64,000 bases of DNA from Neostapfia colusana (lineage: Eukaryota; Streptophyta; Magnoliopsida; Poales; Poaceae), in the NCBI GenBank assembly GCA_030760725.1, contig JASWHV010000018.1, positions 16,586,273 through 16,650,272 of the forward strand, given 5' to 3'. The notes beneath the pieces were generated by a model. That model was not told the DNA's origin and did no database searches. It was given only the letters and a program-made list of their open reading frames with translations. How positions within the stretch are numbered: position 1 is the stretch's first letter; every line of letters begins with the position of its first letter. The position numbers and the translations under genes were made by a program. Below are positions 44,984 to 57,900 of this stretch, piece by piece.

Positions 44984-47900
44984 TGACACGACCCCACTAG
45001 TCCTGTCGAGCCAGGATCATGCTGAGGGGTGCTGCGTTGCACAGCACCGTATAACACACGTCAAAGGTGCAAAGCGGAAGCGGAAGCTTTATTACATAAA
45101 CAGGTTTATGAACATGTTTACATCAAAATAAGTTCAGTCTACACTCACGGGCGTAGACTAAGCATCAAGTGCACGTTCAGCCCTCGAACGTGTCCTTGCT
45201 AGCACACACGCACACTAACTCTGCGGCGTGCACGACTCCCATTCGACGGGGTTCCCCTCCTGGGGTTCCGTCTCCTCTTCGGGAGTCCCTTCCTCATAGA
45301 ACCCTGCAAAAGCTTCAAACACAAGCAGTGAGCACGAAGGCTCAGCAAGTCTGACCCGTCTCACCTAAACATGGAACTTCTACATGAGGGTAATGGGTTA
45401 CATGAGGTAAAAATCATTTGCAAGAACTCGCCTAATTAGTAGAACCTTACTTTCCAAGTTTTAGCAGCAGGTTGTGGAAACCTTACGCTAAGGTACATGA
45501 GAGAGCCGCAATCAAACAAGAAACGCATTTCTCTCATGTACTTTGCCCAAAGTTGAAAAGAACTTTAGTTAGCACTAAGCTACAGCATATCATTAATCAA
45601 TCAATGTCCAGCTTTCAATCAGCAACATTTTAACATGTAACTAGCCTGTTCTTTCTACGTCACGGTACAGTGAACAAGTGGTACTCACTGACCGCGAGGG
45701 ACGGCGATTATAATCGATTTACACCTGCAGGGTTACCCGAACAACCCGTCACGTACGCCCGTACTCGATGTTGCCTACAACAACCATCACGGACGCCGTA
45801 CGCGACTACCTTTCACCCGTTAGCCAAATATTGAACCGGTCCCATCGTCCCGAGCAAGAGGTCTCTGCACGCGCATCTCCGTGCCGCCAGCCGATTTACA
45901 CCTCGAGCTCTCAACCTACCCTCTGAACGACGGGCAATGCCTCAATACCCAGCTACCCGAGTTACATCAGTTTCCCGGTTCCCATATAGCCGGTAGGTCT
46001 TCGGTACTGTTCTAGCTTGTTCAACAGGCCCGCACACGGCTCGGTCCTCAATCGACACAAGCGGAGCTACAGCACACAGGCCCCAAAGTCCTGCTGCCCT
46101 TACTCTCCGCTCGGTCTCATTTTCTTGCCATGTGTATCATGTGCTATCTCTACCCAAGCAATGTACCTCTAGCCTATTCTCGCGAGTAGTTCCAACTACT
46201 CGACTTGTACCGAATCCTACTCTATCCTAGCAATGCAGTGGCTAACGGGGTTTGCAATCCTAAACCCGACCCATGGTTTTCTTGGCTATGCAGTTGGGTT
46301 TCCAATCAAGACTCTAATGCAAAGAACAATATTCAAAGATGTGCTCAAAACAATAAACATTTGTAAAAAGGTTAATGCAAACCGGGGCTTGCCTTGCTGC
46401 TCTTGGTCGTAGGCTAGCTGTTCCTCCGGAGTAACGAAGTCTAGGACTTCGGGTTCCTCCTCGACCTTAGCGACTACATGATAGAAGCAATACATGTATT
46501 AATTTAATGCATTTGTATTAAGTTTGAAGTTGTGAAGTCTATAACCTTTGCTAGATAGACCTAATGACTGTGAAACTTTTACTGTGGCTTGGTTACAATC
46601 TAAACAAAGACTTGGTCAAGTTTTAGTTACAGCAAAGCTCATTTGAGCCCTCCACAAATAATTATGTCCTTGACCTTAATTGGAACTCTTAGGGTGTTCT
46701 AGGAATTTTCATGAGACAAACTATGACTTTCTGAAAACTAGATTTTCAGAGGGTTCTAATGGAGTTGGTCTCACTTAATTTGGAAGTCCCTAACTAAAGA
46801 TATGAGCTAAACAATTTCAGAGAAGATTCTGAAAATGTTTCTGAACATTTTCTATTTTCTCTGGAACAGTTTCACTAATCACACCATTAGGTGGACTAAT
46901 GAGCTCAAATGGATCTGAAATTTTTATGGTAGTTCAGGAATATTTTGGTGAACATCTCAGCAAAATTTCAGGATTTTCCTCCAAAGGATTCTCCAGTTAA
47001 AATTCCTAACAGTTCAAACTTTGAGGAATTAATTCTGGAGAAATAAGGAATTTCATGGAGTGAAACTTGATTTTCTGGAAATTACTCAGAGAGCTGAATC
47101 CAGCAAAATTTGGTTCACTCAATTTGGAGCTTTCTAGCCAAAGTTATAAGGATTTGAAGTTTGAAGGAAATCTGAAAATCGGGGAAAAGTTTAAACTCGC
47201 GCGTGGGCCCAGGGAACACGCGTCGCACGCCTAGGCGATGGCACACCGCGGCCCACAAGGATTTTGCGCGCCAGCACACCCGATCCCGGCCGCAGCCGGA
47301 TCCCGATTCAAAATATCGGCCGCTGACAGCTGGGGTCCACCCCCTTCTTCAACCTCGCGACACCCGCGCCCCGCCGCCGAGGGACCTCGCTGGAGAGCTC
47401 GCCGCCGGCTGCTGTACAGCTCCAAACTTCTTGATTCATGCCGCCCCTGCCTACTTTTACTTGGGGAACAGGATCCGAGGGTCAGCTGCTCATGACAACG
47501 GCCGGAGCATGGTCGGCGACGAGCCGCCATATCGGGATGACTTCGGCCATGTCGGCTGACTCCCCTAGTACCTCAGCTACTTGGGAAATCGGTCGGGGAG
47601 CATCAGTGGACCTCAGAGAAGGTCGACATGAGCTCGAGGCAGCTCGGGGAAGGCCCGAAATAAGTCCTCACCGTGCGCCCGATACCCCCCGTTCGTTCCG
47701 CCATTCGTAGACCTTAAATTACGCCGGGCACAGAGGTTCTCCGGCCCAGAGTTGTGAAGGCAACTTGTGCGTTACCGTGTCTAGCTCGTGTGGGAGTGGC
47801 CGGAGGCCCTCTAATCCTTTCTAGAGCACGAATTAAACAGAATCGTACCCGAAGGTCGTTCTGCACACAGAAAGGGGAAAAGTGGAAATTCGCCGCCGTT

Positions 47901-49021
47901 GAGCAACCACTCGAGCTGTGGCTCGGTGATGAGCAGCACCGGTCACCTGCGCGTCCAAGGGTGCCTTGGCTCGGGCGTGACAACGCCCTGGTTGGGCTGT
48001 CCACGAGAGCCCGAGGTGCGGCGGTTCCAAGTTCCGAGTTTGATCTTTCGGCACAGCCGATATCACTCGGTTTCAACCGAATTCTAGCAACAGGGAGGAC
48101 GGAGGAAGGTCTCTAGTACCTTGCTGGGACTCTGGAGTGGAAGGAGGGAGCTGCGATCGGCGTTCTCCGATCAAGTCCGGGTTGCGGAAGTTCTCTGCCG
48201 GCGCTGAGTTCTTGCGGGAGAGAACTGTGGTGCCTCGGCCGAGGAGGGGGCAGGCGCCTTAAGAAGGCTCTGCACCGCCTCATGCCCGCGCGTGGGCAAG
48301 CAGCTGGTGGCGCGGTGGCTGGCCTCGGTGGCGATCACCGCTGCGGCTCGGCGACCCGAGTGAAAAGTCTCAGTCGGTTTGTGTTGAATTAGAGGCTGAC
48401 ATGTGGGTCCCGCCCTTCCTTTTAACCTCTGAAATTTACTTCTAATCACTGTTGTAAACAGTGAACCCCATACTACCCTTGGCAATTCAAATTATTCCCC
48501 CATGAGCCATTTGAATTGATCAAAGTTCAAATGAGGTTTGGTTTGAATGAATTTCAGCACAAGTTCAGTTTGAAAATTCAAATAAAGTTTGAATTTCTCC
48601 CCCTTAGCTCATGTCAAGATCAACTCCAAATGGAGTGAAAATTGGTGTGTGAGCTCACAAAAATGTGCTGAGTAAGAATATGCCTTCCACTTTTAAATTT
48701 ATGGGATAAAAACAGTTTGAATTTGAATATGGTTTCAAACTGCCCTCTCCCTATCTATACCCAAAATGACCTCAAAAAGGTTTTGAATTTGGGTGAAACT
48801 TGGCATGGACATCCTTAGCAAAGTGTAGGAGTTTTCATATGTCCAGCCCATCTATATCACATGTGGGAAATACCACTTTTGCAATGTGTGAGTTGGTTCT
48901 CTAATGAGCATGTTGATAATTGTTACTTGCTCTTCATTTGTGTTCATCATTCTTGCTCAAATGAGGTGTGTGGTGTGGGGATGAACACTACAAATGGGTG
49001 TCAAAAACTGAGGCCCTCACA
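44984..49021 (-). mobile_element. 5' LTR of E
   Basis: 4038 bp, about 0.8% different from 18986-23023 by eye. Stem-loop copy at 45491-45543. Confidence 0.95.
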
Positions 49022-49026
49022 TTAAG
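49022..49026. repeat. Target site duplication of E, right copy (TTAAG)
   Basis: Partner of 18981-18985. Element H LTR sequence resumes immediately after. Confidence 0.97.
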
Positions 49027-52000
49027 TAACCTTGGGCAGGCCACATCGGGAGTCCACAATCAAACAAGAAACTCTTTCCCCCATTGTAATTTGCTCACGA
49101 CATAAAAGAATCGAGTTTGCACTAGCTATTCATCAAAGATACATCACAAAGATAGTATAAAGTTCAAACCAATGTGATTAGTTCCTTTCTCATGGAAGTT
49201 CTTACTACGTAACGACTGTGAGAACAAGTATGCTCAGTCCATTCCGCGAGCGACGGTGATTCGAATCAATAACACCCGGATTACACGACATGTACGCCCG
49301 TACTCGACGTTGCCTACAGCAACCATCACTTACGTCGTACGTGGCAGCCTTTCTCCCGTTTCACTCCCGTTGAATCGATCAAGTCGCCCCGTACAGTAGC
49401 CACTCTCATGGTGCACCTACCGACATGAGATGTCATGAGAATGTTACCCACATACTGCACACCGGCCGTCTCGCCTGAGGCGACCCGAAAAGGCTCAACG
49501 CAAGCTTCCCGAGGTACATCGGTTTACTGGGTCCCATATAGCCAGCATGAGTCCGGAACACAACTCAAACTTGTTCAATAGGGCCCCATACGGATCGGTC
49601 CTTGACCGACATGGACAGGTCTATAGCACCCAGGCCCCTATGTCCTACTGCCCCTACAACCTTCCGGTCTCAACTTTAACTTGCTAATTCATTTTTGAAC
49701 CAATCCCGTATGCCCCTGTTGTTCTTGAACATGCGAGTAGCATCTCACCACTCGACTTCTACCGAACCTTACTTAAGCATGGCAGTTCTACACGATGTAA
49801 AGACATCTACCCAGTACTCCATGGGTTTATTTGGTCATGCAAGAGGAGTATCAAACAACTAGACCTAATGCACAAATCATATCTTAACCGAAAGTGAATA
49901 CAAAGTAAAAACTTAAAAGTTGTTAAATGCAAACTGGAGCTTGCCTGTTTTGTAGTGTAATAGTATATAAGCAGTTAGTGATCCTTGCTGATCAACCCTT
50001 GATTCTCCGAAGCTTGATCCACTTCAATGAATCGCTCCTTTGAATCCCCGTTGTTGTGAATCCTAATGAAATGTATATGCAAAATTTTTTATAGAATGCA
50101 ATGGAAAGGATTATAGAATGGATTTCTTTGGAACAGAGGTTGTGTGGAAAAGACAAGACTGGCTTGGTTTGCCTCTGTTGTGCAAAGAAACAGGAATGAC
50201 TAACTTGGGCTTAATGTTTTAGCTATACACTATCTACTTTCCCTAATGAACATAATAGAGGAGCTGAAAAGAATTGAATGCAACTGAAGAACAAGAACTC
50301 CAATGGCCTAAAAACTTTTACAGCAGGTTCTATACTACCTAGGGATTTAGCTTGCCAAATTGCAGCTAATGTAAAGTCAAATAGGGTTCTCCGTAATCCC
50401 TAGAATGTCTTATGTACTTTGCCACATACATAAGTATAATAGAACAAGAACAGGGAGTTAAAGGGCTCAACTTGAGCTGATAATTTATATGTGAGTTCCT
50501 GGTCACATGAAAGTCATTTGATCCAAAATTCAGACCTTTTTCTTGAGTAGTTCTCCCAGAACAATTCTTTAAGCATTTCTACTCAAAGGAATTCATTCTG
50601 GAGTACTGTGCATTTTCATGCCCAATTAAGTGAACTACATCAAGTATGTCTCAGAGATCTAGCCTAAATTTTCCTATGATTTTTGGAGCTATGTATTGCC
50701 CAGAATAGATTTTACAATTGGGAAACATTTTCTGAAAATGTTTCTGGACTCTTATGAACACAGCATTTTGTATTTATCAAATTCCGACTCAAATGATCTT
50801 CATATGAGCTTAAACTTTGCTTGAAGGTCAACAATATGCTAAAGAATATTCTGGCAAAAGTTGAGGATTTTTGGATGAACCAAACTCTCTTAATAATTCT
50901 TTTTCAGAAAACTTTCAAAGAATTTCCCAGAATTTAATATTGACTTTCATACAAATTTGAGTTCATATTTGGATAGATCTCTGCAAAAGGAATCCAACCC
51001 AATTTGAATCACTCAATTTGGAGGTTCCTACACAAAGATATGATTTTCCAAAGTTGTGGCAAACTCTGGAATTATTTTCCCTACTGAAATTCGGTTGGTC
51101 CCACTGTTTAAACGCCAGCCAATAGGAAATGGGCCACACCAGGTTCCCAGGGTTCCAGCGCGCCAGCACACCGGATCTGGGCCACAACATATCACGAATT
51201 TAAACACTGAGGTGCTGACAGCCGGGACCCACCCATTCTTCTTCTTCCTCCGGCTGCCTTCCCGCGCCCGCGCGTTCCCCCTCGCCGGAGCAAACTGGTG
51301 CTCACCGGCTGCCCGTTTCCGGCCACCATCCGAGCTGGGGCTTGCTGCTAGGGCGTTATTGAGGCCGGAGAACATGACTGTGGGGTTTGCTAGGACTGCC
51401 GGTGACTGGAGATACCTCGGCGACGTGTGGCGTCCTCGGTTGGAGTTCGGCGCCGTCGGCCAAGATTTCTAACCCGCCAAAAGCTTGACCAATTATCTCT
51501 ATAGCACCAGTAGGTGATCGCAAAGCTCGGAAAGGCCTTGAACTGGCTCGGGAATGGCGGCAAATTGATCAGCACCGTGCGCCCGATCGGTCCCGCCGAA
51601 GAAGTGTTCGGTAGACCTAAAATTCCGTCGGTCCGAGGTGTTTTCATGAGACGGTTGCTAAAGCAAAGATGCTCGCCGGCTAGTCCAGTCTCTATGTGCA
51701 AGATTTGATGAACTATGGAGGATTAGAGAGTGGAAATTTGAGGTTTTCGTACCGGACCTTCGGTTTGCACCCGCCGGAACCAAATTCCAAAATTCGCTGG
51801 CTATGCTCCACAGTAGGGCTCGAGCTTTGGTTGAGAGCAGCACCGTGGCCGTGCGCTCCTGTTGCCGTGCTTGCTCGGCCGTGAACACCCCCGTGGTGGC
51901 CTGTCCACGTGAAGACGATCAACAATTTAAGTTAGGTCGCCGCGGAGTGGTTGTTTGAGGGTTCGGGAACGCCGGAACTCGGTGGTTTTTGGGTCGGGGA

Positions 52001-52823
52001 GGTGAGCAACGGGTGCACCGTGCTGTTTTTCAACTCGGAGGCAGTGACGCGAGTGTTTCCCGGTTGCTCCCGAGGAGGTGGTGGTGTGGGGCTCTCGGCC
52101 TGTGCGTTTGCTCGCGAGGAGAAGAAACCACGTCGGTTGCTCGGTCTGTGGGGGGAAGTAGATCACACCGAGAGAAGAGAAACCACACACGGTGCCACCG
52201 CTTGAGAAATGCAACGAGGAGGTGGCTCGGCAACCTCCTCTGTGGCACACGGTGAGAAGCTCCTCGGTGAGTTGAAAACAGAGAGCAATTGCTTCCTTTG
52301 CGAGTCACAATTAGCTTGACATGTGGGTCCCACCCCACATTTTCCTCCCAAAATATATTCTCATGTTGATCTCTCAAATTCCAACATTTTGAAGTTCAAA
52401 TGTGGGCTAGCATTTGAATTCCCCCTAATTCAGTTTGAACTTGCATAGCAAATTTGAATTTGGTTGGAAGATGAAAATGCTTCCAAATAATTCCTTTTTG
52501 AGCCCATCCTTGAATGACAAGTTTGTCATCTAATTTTTTCCAAAATTTCCAAATTTTATGGCTGCATGAGTATTCAAAGTTTTTGACCACCATTTGTGTG
52601 AACTTTGAATTCAAAATCTGATTTTTAAACTTTCATGCAAAGAGGTCTTTAAATCCTTATTGGTTCAACACCTTCAAATAAAAATGTGAGCCTCATTTTG
52701 GATGATCATCCATGTATCGCTTTGCATGAAGAAAAGTTTTAGCAAGTCCCATTTTTCATTCCTTTGCCACACACATGAACTTAAACCGCGGTTTTTATTC
52801 ATATACATTTTGCGACTTTTACA
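49027..52823 (-). mobile_element. 3' LTR of H, part 2
   Basis: Continues the LTR broken at 18985, giving about 4.3 kb in total. The minus-strand start is TGTAAAAGTCGC at 52823. It holds the AATCAAACAAGAAAC motif at 49058-49072 in an inverted repeat with two mismatches, and a GC-rich stretch at 51200-52200 with chance ORFs. Confidence 0.88.
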
Positions 52824-52858
52824 TTCCTCCCCCCTTAAAAGAATCTCGTCCCGAGATT
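52824..52858 (-). promoter_or_regulatory. PPT and adjoining inverted repeat of H
   Basis: The minus strand reads TAAGGGGGGAGGAA before the LTR. Inverted repeat AATCTCG/CGAGATT at 52842-52858, as in D and E. Confidence 0.85.
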
Positions 52859-52888
52859 ACAAAAGTAGAACGAGACGGGAGAGGTAAT

Positions 52889-54372
52889 TTACAAACTGTA
52901 CAAAGCTAAAAGTTCCGGATAGTTTGTGTGGAGGTAATCTTCACTTTCCCGCGTCGCCTCTTCCGCGGTATGATTACTTCACAGCACCTTGTAAAATTTG
53001 ATCGTCCGGTTCCGGGTTACCCGGGTCTTTTCATCCAAAATCTGAACCGGTCGCTCGGTGTAGGTAAGGTCCAGTTTCAACTCATCGATTTCCTCGGTGC
53101 GTACAGCAGCGGTGAATTTGAGGCACTTCTGCAGCTGTGACACGTGAAATACATCATGGACACCCGCAAGACTTGCCGGTAGTTCCAGCCGGTAGGCTAC
53201 GGGTCCACACTTCTCCGTGATAGCAAAAGGACCTATAAAGCGGGGAGAGAGTTTCCCCTTTACACCGAACCGGTGAATTCCCTTCATCATAGATACACGA
53301 AGATAAACGTGCTCTCCAACGTCAAAATGCAATGACCAACGCATTTGATCAGCGTAGCTCTTCTGTCGGGACTGTGCAGCCTTCAAATGTTCTTGTATCA
53401 ACCGAACTCGGTCTTCAGCTTCGTTGACAAGATCAGCCCCAAACAGAACTCTTTCGCCGGACTCACACCAATTCAGCGACGTGCGACACTTCCGGCCGTA
53501 GAGAGCTTCATACGGTGCCATTTTAATACTCGCTTGATACCCGTTGTTGTATGAAAACTCCGCTTACGGTAAGTGATCATCCCAATTCTTACCGTGGTGG
53601 ATGGCACACGCTCTCAACATATCTTCCAGAATCTGGTTCACCCTCTCAGTTTGTCCATTGGTTTGAGGGTGATATGCGGAGCTTCTAATCAGCTTGGTGC
53701 CCAATGAGGCGTGCAGCTGCTCCTAAAAACGAGCAACGAACAGCGCACCTCGATCTGAAATAATAGTCTTCGGGACACCATGTGAGCATATAATTCTGGA
53801 GATGTATAACTCCGCATATTGCTTGGCTCAAAAAATGAGTGTTCACCGGTATGAAATGAGTTGATTTCGTCAACCGGTCGACGATCACCCATATCGAGTC
53901 ATGCTTCCGGGATGTGAGTGGTAATCCGACGATGAAATCCATACTCACATCCTCCCATTTCCATGCCGGTATCTTCAGAGGTTGTAGAGGTCCGGCTTTC
54001 CGCATATGATCAGCCTTGACCCGTCTACACATATCACATTCTGATACGTGTTTAGCAATTTCCCTCTTCATCCTCGTCCACCAAAATTTATGTTTCAAAT
54101 ATTGGTACATATTGTTACTTCCGGGATGAATGGAAAACTTAGACAGGTGGGCTTCATCTAAGATCTTCTTCCGGAGTTTCATATTATGCGGTACCACTAT
54201 ACGGTCGTTAAACCATATAGTACCATCAATATCCTTCCGGAAACACTTCACCTCTCCGTTGTCTAGTATCCTCCGAATGTGAGACGTACCCCTGTCTCTT
54301 CTCTGAGCCTCAACAATCTCTTTACGGATCGTTGGAATGAGCGCATGATTATAAAGCACGCCATACGGAATG
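52889..54372 (-). pseudogene. Element H integrase and chromodomain, broken
   Basis: Starts abruptly at the deletion junction with IIPYGVLYNHALIPTIRKEI. Integrase zinc finger (HLSKFSIHPGSN, CDMC), DFIVGLP and DRLTKSTHF follow. A frameshift near 53826 precedes the second catalytic Asp. In-frame stops lie around 53725 and 53565. The 180-codon frame 53521-52979 carries the integrase C-terminus and most of the chromodomain (QILDEKTRVTRNRTIKFYKVL), stopped by TGA at 52979-52981 where D and F have TGG. The rest of the chromodomain reads on to a TAA at 52889-52891. Confidence 0.9.
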
Positions 54373-54697
54373 ATATTCATCACACTCAAACACTCCAAAC
54401 TTGGACTCCATAACTCGAAGCCACTGATCAGCTTCCACTGGTTCGTTGGCTTCCGTGAAAATTGGCGGTTGTGCCGCCAAGAAGTCCAAATAGGCGTTCT
54501 GAGGTGGAACGACCTATTGTGTACGTTGGAGTAAGCCCTGTTGTACCCAGGCTTGGAGTAGTCTTGTGTTCTCTTGACTTGACCATCTGAGCCATGACAT
54601 CTGCCCATACTGTTGATGGCAGTGCCCGTGGTGGAGTCGAGTCATCGCCGTCTCAGCGAGAACCTTCACCCCTACTCGGAGAATGAGTACACACCAT
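54373..54697 (-). pseudogene. Element H gag N-terminal remnant
   Basis: ATG at 54695-54697 preceded by CTTTTTGCAG and one base. A TGA stops the frame after about 14 codons. Further on, a second frame shows AYLDFLAAQPPIFTEANEP and WLRVMESKFGVFECDE, matching gag residues ~64-103 of D. It is then joined to sequence just before integrase, so the rest of gag is missing. Confidence 0.85.
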
Positions 54698-54983
54698 ACT
54701 GCAAAAAGATAATTTTGAGGGGAGTCAAAAATTGATCTCATCAGTATCTGAGAGTATGTAAAAACATGAACATGCTAAAACTTTATGAAAGCATAACAAA
54801 ATTTCATGTTTATACATCTTCCTAAAGTCAACATATTCAGTCCCCTATTCTGTACCGAAAAGACCTTTCTGTACTTAACCCAGATTTTGATCCGGTTAAC
54901 AGCATTTTCATAACTCAAGTTGAATACCAAAGTTAAGGTTGACTTCAGCATATTTCCAACGAGTACTCACATGCCCCTAGATC
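54698..54983 (-). promoter_or_regulatory. Leader remnant of H, cut by F
   Basis: 286 bp of leader homologous to the gag-proximal leader of D (AAAGTTAAGGTTGACTTCA and TTTCCAACGAGTA stretches). No extra ORF lies next to gag. F is inserted after AGATC (54979-54983), whose second copy should lie beyond the window. Confidence 0.75.
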
Positions 54984-57900
54984 TGACACGACCCCACGGT
55001 CTTGTCGAGCCAGGATCACGCTGAGGGGTGCTGCGTTGCACAGCACCGAATAACACACATCAAAGGTACAAAGCGGAAGCAAAACTTTTATTACATAAAG
55101 CGGTTTATGAACATTTTTACATCAAAATAGGTCCAGTCTACACTCACGGGCGTAGACTACGCATCAAGTTCACGTTCAGCCCGTGAACGTGTCCTTGCTA
55201 GCACACACACACACTAACACGGCAGCGTGCACGACTCCCACTCGACGGGGTTCCCCTCCTGGGGTTCCGTCTCCTCCTCGGGAGTCCCTTCCTCATAGAA
55301 CCCTGCAAAAGCTTCAAACACATGCAGTGAGCATGAAGGCTCAGCAAGTCTGACCCGTCTCACCTAAACATGGAACTTCTACATGAGGGGTGATGGGTAC
55401 ATGAGGAAAAATCATTTGCAAAGGACTCGCCTAATTAGTGGAACCTTACTTTCAAGTTTTAGCAGCAGGTGGTGGAGAACCTTACGCTAAGGCACATGAG
55501 AGAGCCGCAATCAAACAAGAAACACATTTCTCTTATGTACTTTGCCCAAAGTTGAAAGGAACTTTAATTAGCTCTAAACTACAGCAAATCATTAACAATC
55601 AAGTCCATCTTTCAATCAGCAACATTTTAACATGTGACTAGCCTGTTCTTTCTACGTCACGGTACAGTGAACAAGTGGTACTCACTGACCGTGAGGGCTG
55701 GTGATTATAATCTATTTACACCTGCAGGGTTACCCGAACAACCCGTCACGTACGCCCGTACTCGATGTTGCCTACAACAACCATCACGGACGCTGTACGC
55801 AACTACCTTTCACCCGTCAGCCAGATGTTGAACCGGTCCAATCGTCCCGAGCAAGAGGTCTCTGCACGCGCATCTCAGTGCCGCCAGCCGATTTACACCT
55901 CGAGCTCTCAACCTACCCTCTGAACGACCAGCTATGCCTCAACACCCAGCTACCTGAGTTACATCGGTTTCCTGGTTCCCATATAGCCGGTAGGTCTTCG
56001 GTACTGTTCTAGCTTGTTCAACAGGCCCGCACATGGCTCGGTCCTCAGTCGACACAAGCGGAGATACAGCACACAGGCCCCAAAGTCCTTCTGCCCTTAC
56101 TCTCCGCTCGGTCTCATCTTTCTTGGTATGTGTAACATGTGTTATCTCTACCCGAGTCGAGTGCCTCTAGCCTATGCTCGCGAGTAGTTCCAACTACTCG
56201 ACTTGTACCGAATCCTACAATATCTTAGCATTGCAGTAGCTAACGGGGTTTGCAATCCTAAACCCAACCCATGGTTTTCTTGGCTATGCAATCGGGTTTT
56301 CAAACAAGACTCTAATACAAAGAATAAGGTATTCAAGTATGTGCTCAAAACAATAAAAACTTGTAAAAAGGTTAATGCAAACCGGAGCTTGCCTTGCTGC
56401 TCTTGATCGTACGCTAGCTGCTCCTCCGGAGTAACGAAGTCTAGGACTTCGGGTTCCTCCTCGACCTTAGCGACTACATGATATACAAGTATATGTATTA
56501 ATTTAAATGCATTTGATTGAATTTAAATTTGTATAGTCTATAACTCTTACTAGACAAACCCAATGACTGTGAAACTATTACTGTGGTTTGGTTACAACCT
56601 AAACACAAACTTGGTCAAGTTTTAGTTGCAGCAAAGCTCATTTGAGCCCTCCACAATTAATTATGTACTTGACCTTAATCGAAGGCTTGTAGGGTTTTCC
56701 ATGGATTTTCATGAAACAAACTATGACTTTCTGAAAACTAGGTTTTCAGAGGGTTCTAATGGAATTGGTCTCACTTAATTTGAAGGTTCCTAACTAAAGA
56801 TATGAGCTAAACAATTCCAGAGGAAATTCTGAAAATGTTTCTGAACATTTTCTATTTTCTCTGGAACAGTTTCACTAATTACACCATTAGATGGATCAAA
56901 TTAGCTCAAATAGATCTGAAATTTTTATGGCTGTTCAGGTATATTTTGGTGATCATCCCAGCAAAATTTCAGAATTTTCCTCCAAAGGATTCTCCAGTTA
57001 AAATTCCAAACTGTTTAAAATTTGAGGAATTAATTCTGTAGAATTAAGGGTTTTCATGAAGTGAAACTTGATTTTCTGGAAAGTGCTCAGAGAGCTGAAT
57101 CTAACAAAATTTGGTTCACTCGATTTGGAGCTTCCTAGCCAAAGTTATGCAGATTTGAAGTTTGAACTGAAACTGAAATTCCGGGGAAAAGTTTAAATCT
57201 GCCGGTGGGACACGGGGACACGTGTTGCGCGCTGAGGGGTCGGCACACCGGGGTCTAAGGGGTTTTTGCGCGCCAGCACACCGGATCCAAGACGCAGCCC
57301 AATCCCGATTTAAATTATGAGCCGCTGACAGCTGGGGTCCACCCCCTTCGTCTACCTCTCGCCGCCCGCGCTCTGCCGCCGGGGTACCTCGCCGGAGAGC
57401 TCGCCGGCAGCTTCTGTGGAGCTCCAAACTTCACGATTTTGGCTGCCCCTGCCTACTTTCACTTGGGGAACACGATTCCGGCCTCAGCTCGTCATGAAAA
57501 TGGCCGGCACATGGTCGGCGACGAGCAGCAGTCTCGGGAGAACTTCGGCCGTGTTGGCCGTCCTCCCTAGCACCTAACCCTATCGAGCTAAGGGTCGTCG
57601 AGCATCAGTGGACCATAGGAAAGGACGACATGAGCTCCACGGAGCTCGGGAAAGGCTGTGTTGGGCTGTCACCGTGCGACCTAGGCCGGAAATCGGGATT
57701 TTTACTAAAACTCGAAGAACAGCAGTTTCCCTCCACGGTTCTTCGGTGTTCCTGCTCCTATGGACTCGTACGGCTACTAGAAGTGATCTTCTCCATGAGA
57801 GGATGAGTGATTCTGTGTGGCTTACGAATTTCTCTGATCGGTACAGACCTCACTTTTGCACACCGTCGCGAAAACATGAAATTCCGGCCTAAGCAGCGTT

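Larger units (their letters stand above)
18986..49021 (-). mobile_element. Element E: Tekay-like chromovirus with an extra ORF, carrying D inside
   Basis: Two LTRs of 4038 bp each, TSD TTAAG, PBS and PPT. Without D the element is about 15.4 kb. Minus-strand order: 5' LTR (44984-49021), PBS, leader, extra ORF, gag-pol with integrase and chromodomain, PPT, 3' LTR (18986-23023). The LTRs differ at roughly 33 bases plus two 1-bp indels by eye (about 0.8%), so E is older than D, as the nesting requires. pol has two 1-bp frameshifts and D in its chromodomain. Confidence 0.95.
18464..54983 (-). mobile_element. Element H: internally deleted Tekay-like chromovirus, split by E and F
   Basis: Visible pieces are 3' LTR part 1 (18464-18985), part 2 (49027-52823), PPT, pol and gag remnants (52889-54697) and part of the leader (54698-54983). 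E sits in the LTR and F in the leader. The 5' LTR must lie beyond the right edge. The LTR start TGTGGGGGACACCCG resembles TGTGGGACGCGCCCG of D. Coding sequence jumps from early gag straight to the region before integrase, so H cannot encode protease, RT or RNase H. Confidence 0.85.

Noticed and set aside
54380..54608. First 75 residues of the 307-codon frame ending at 53685
   Set aside because: Out-of-frame reading of the H gag remnant; only the part after the deletion junction is integrase.
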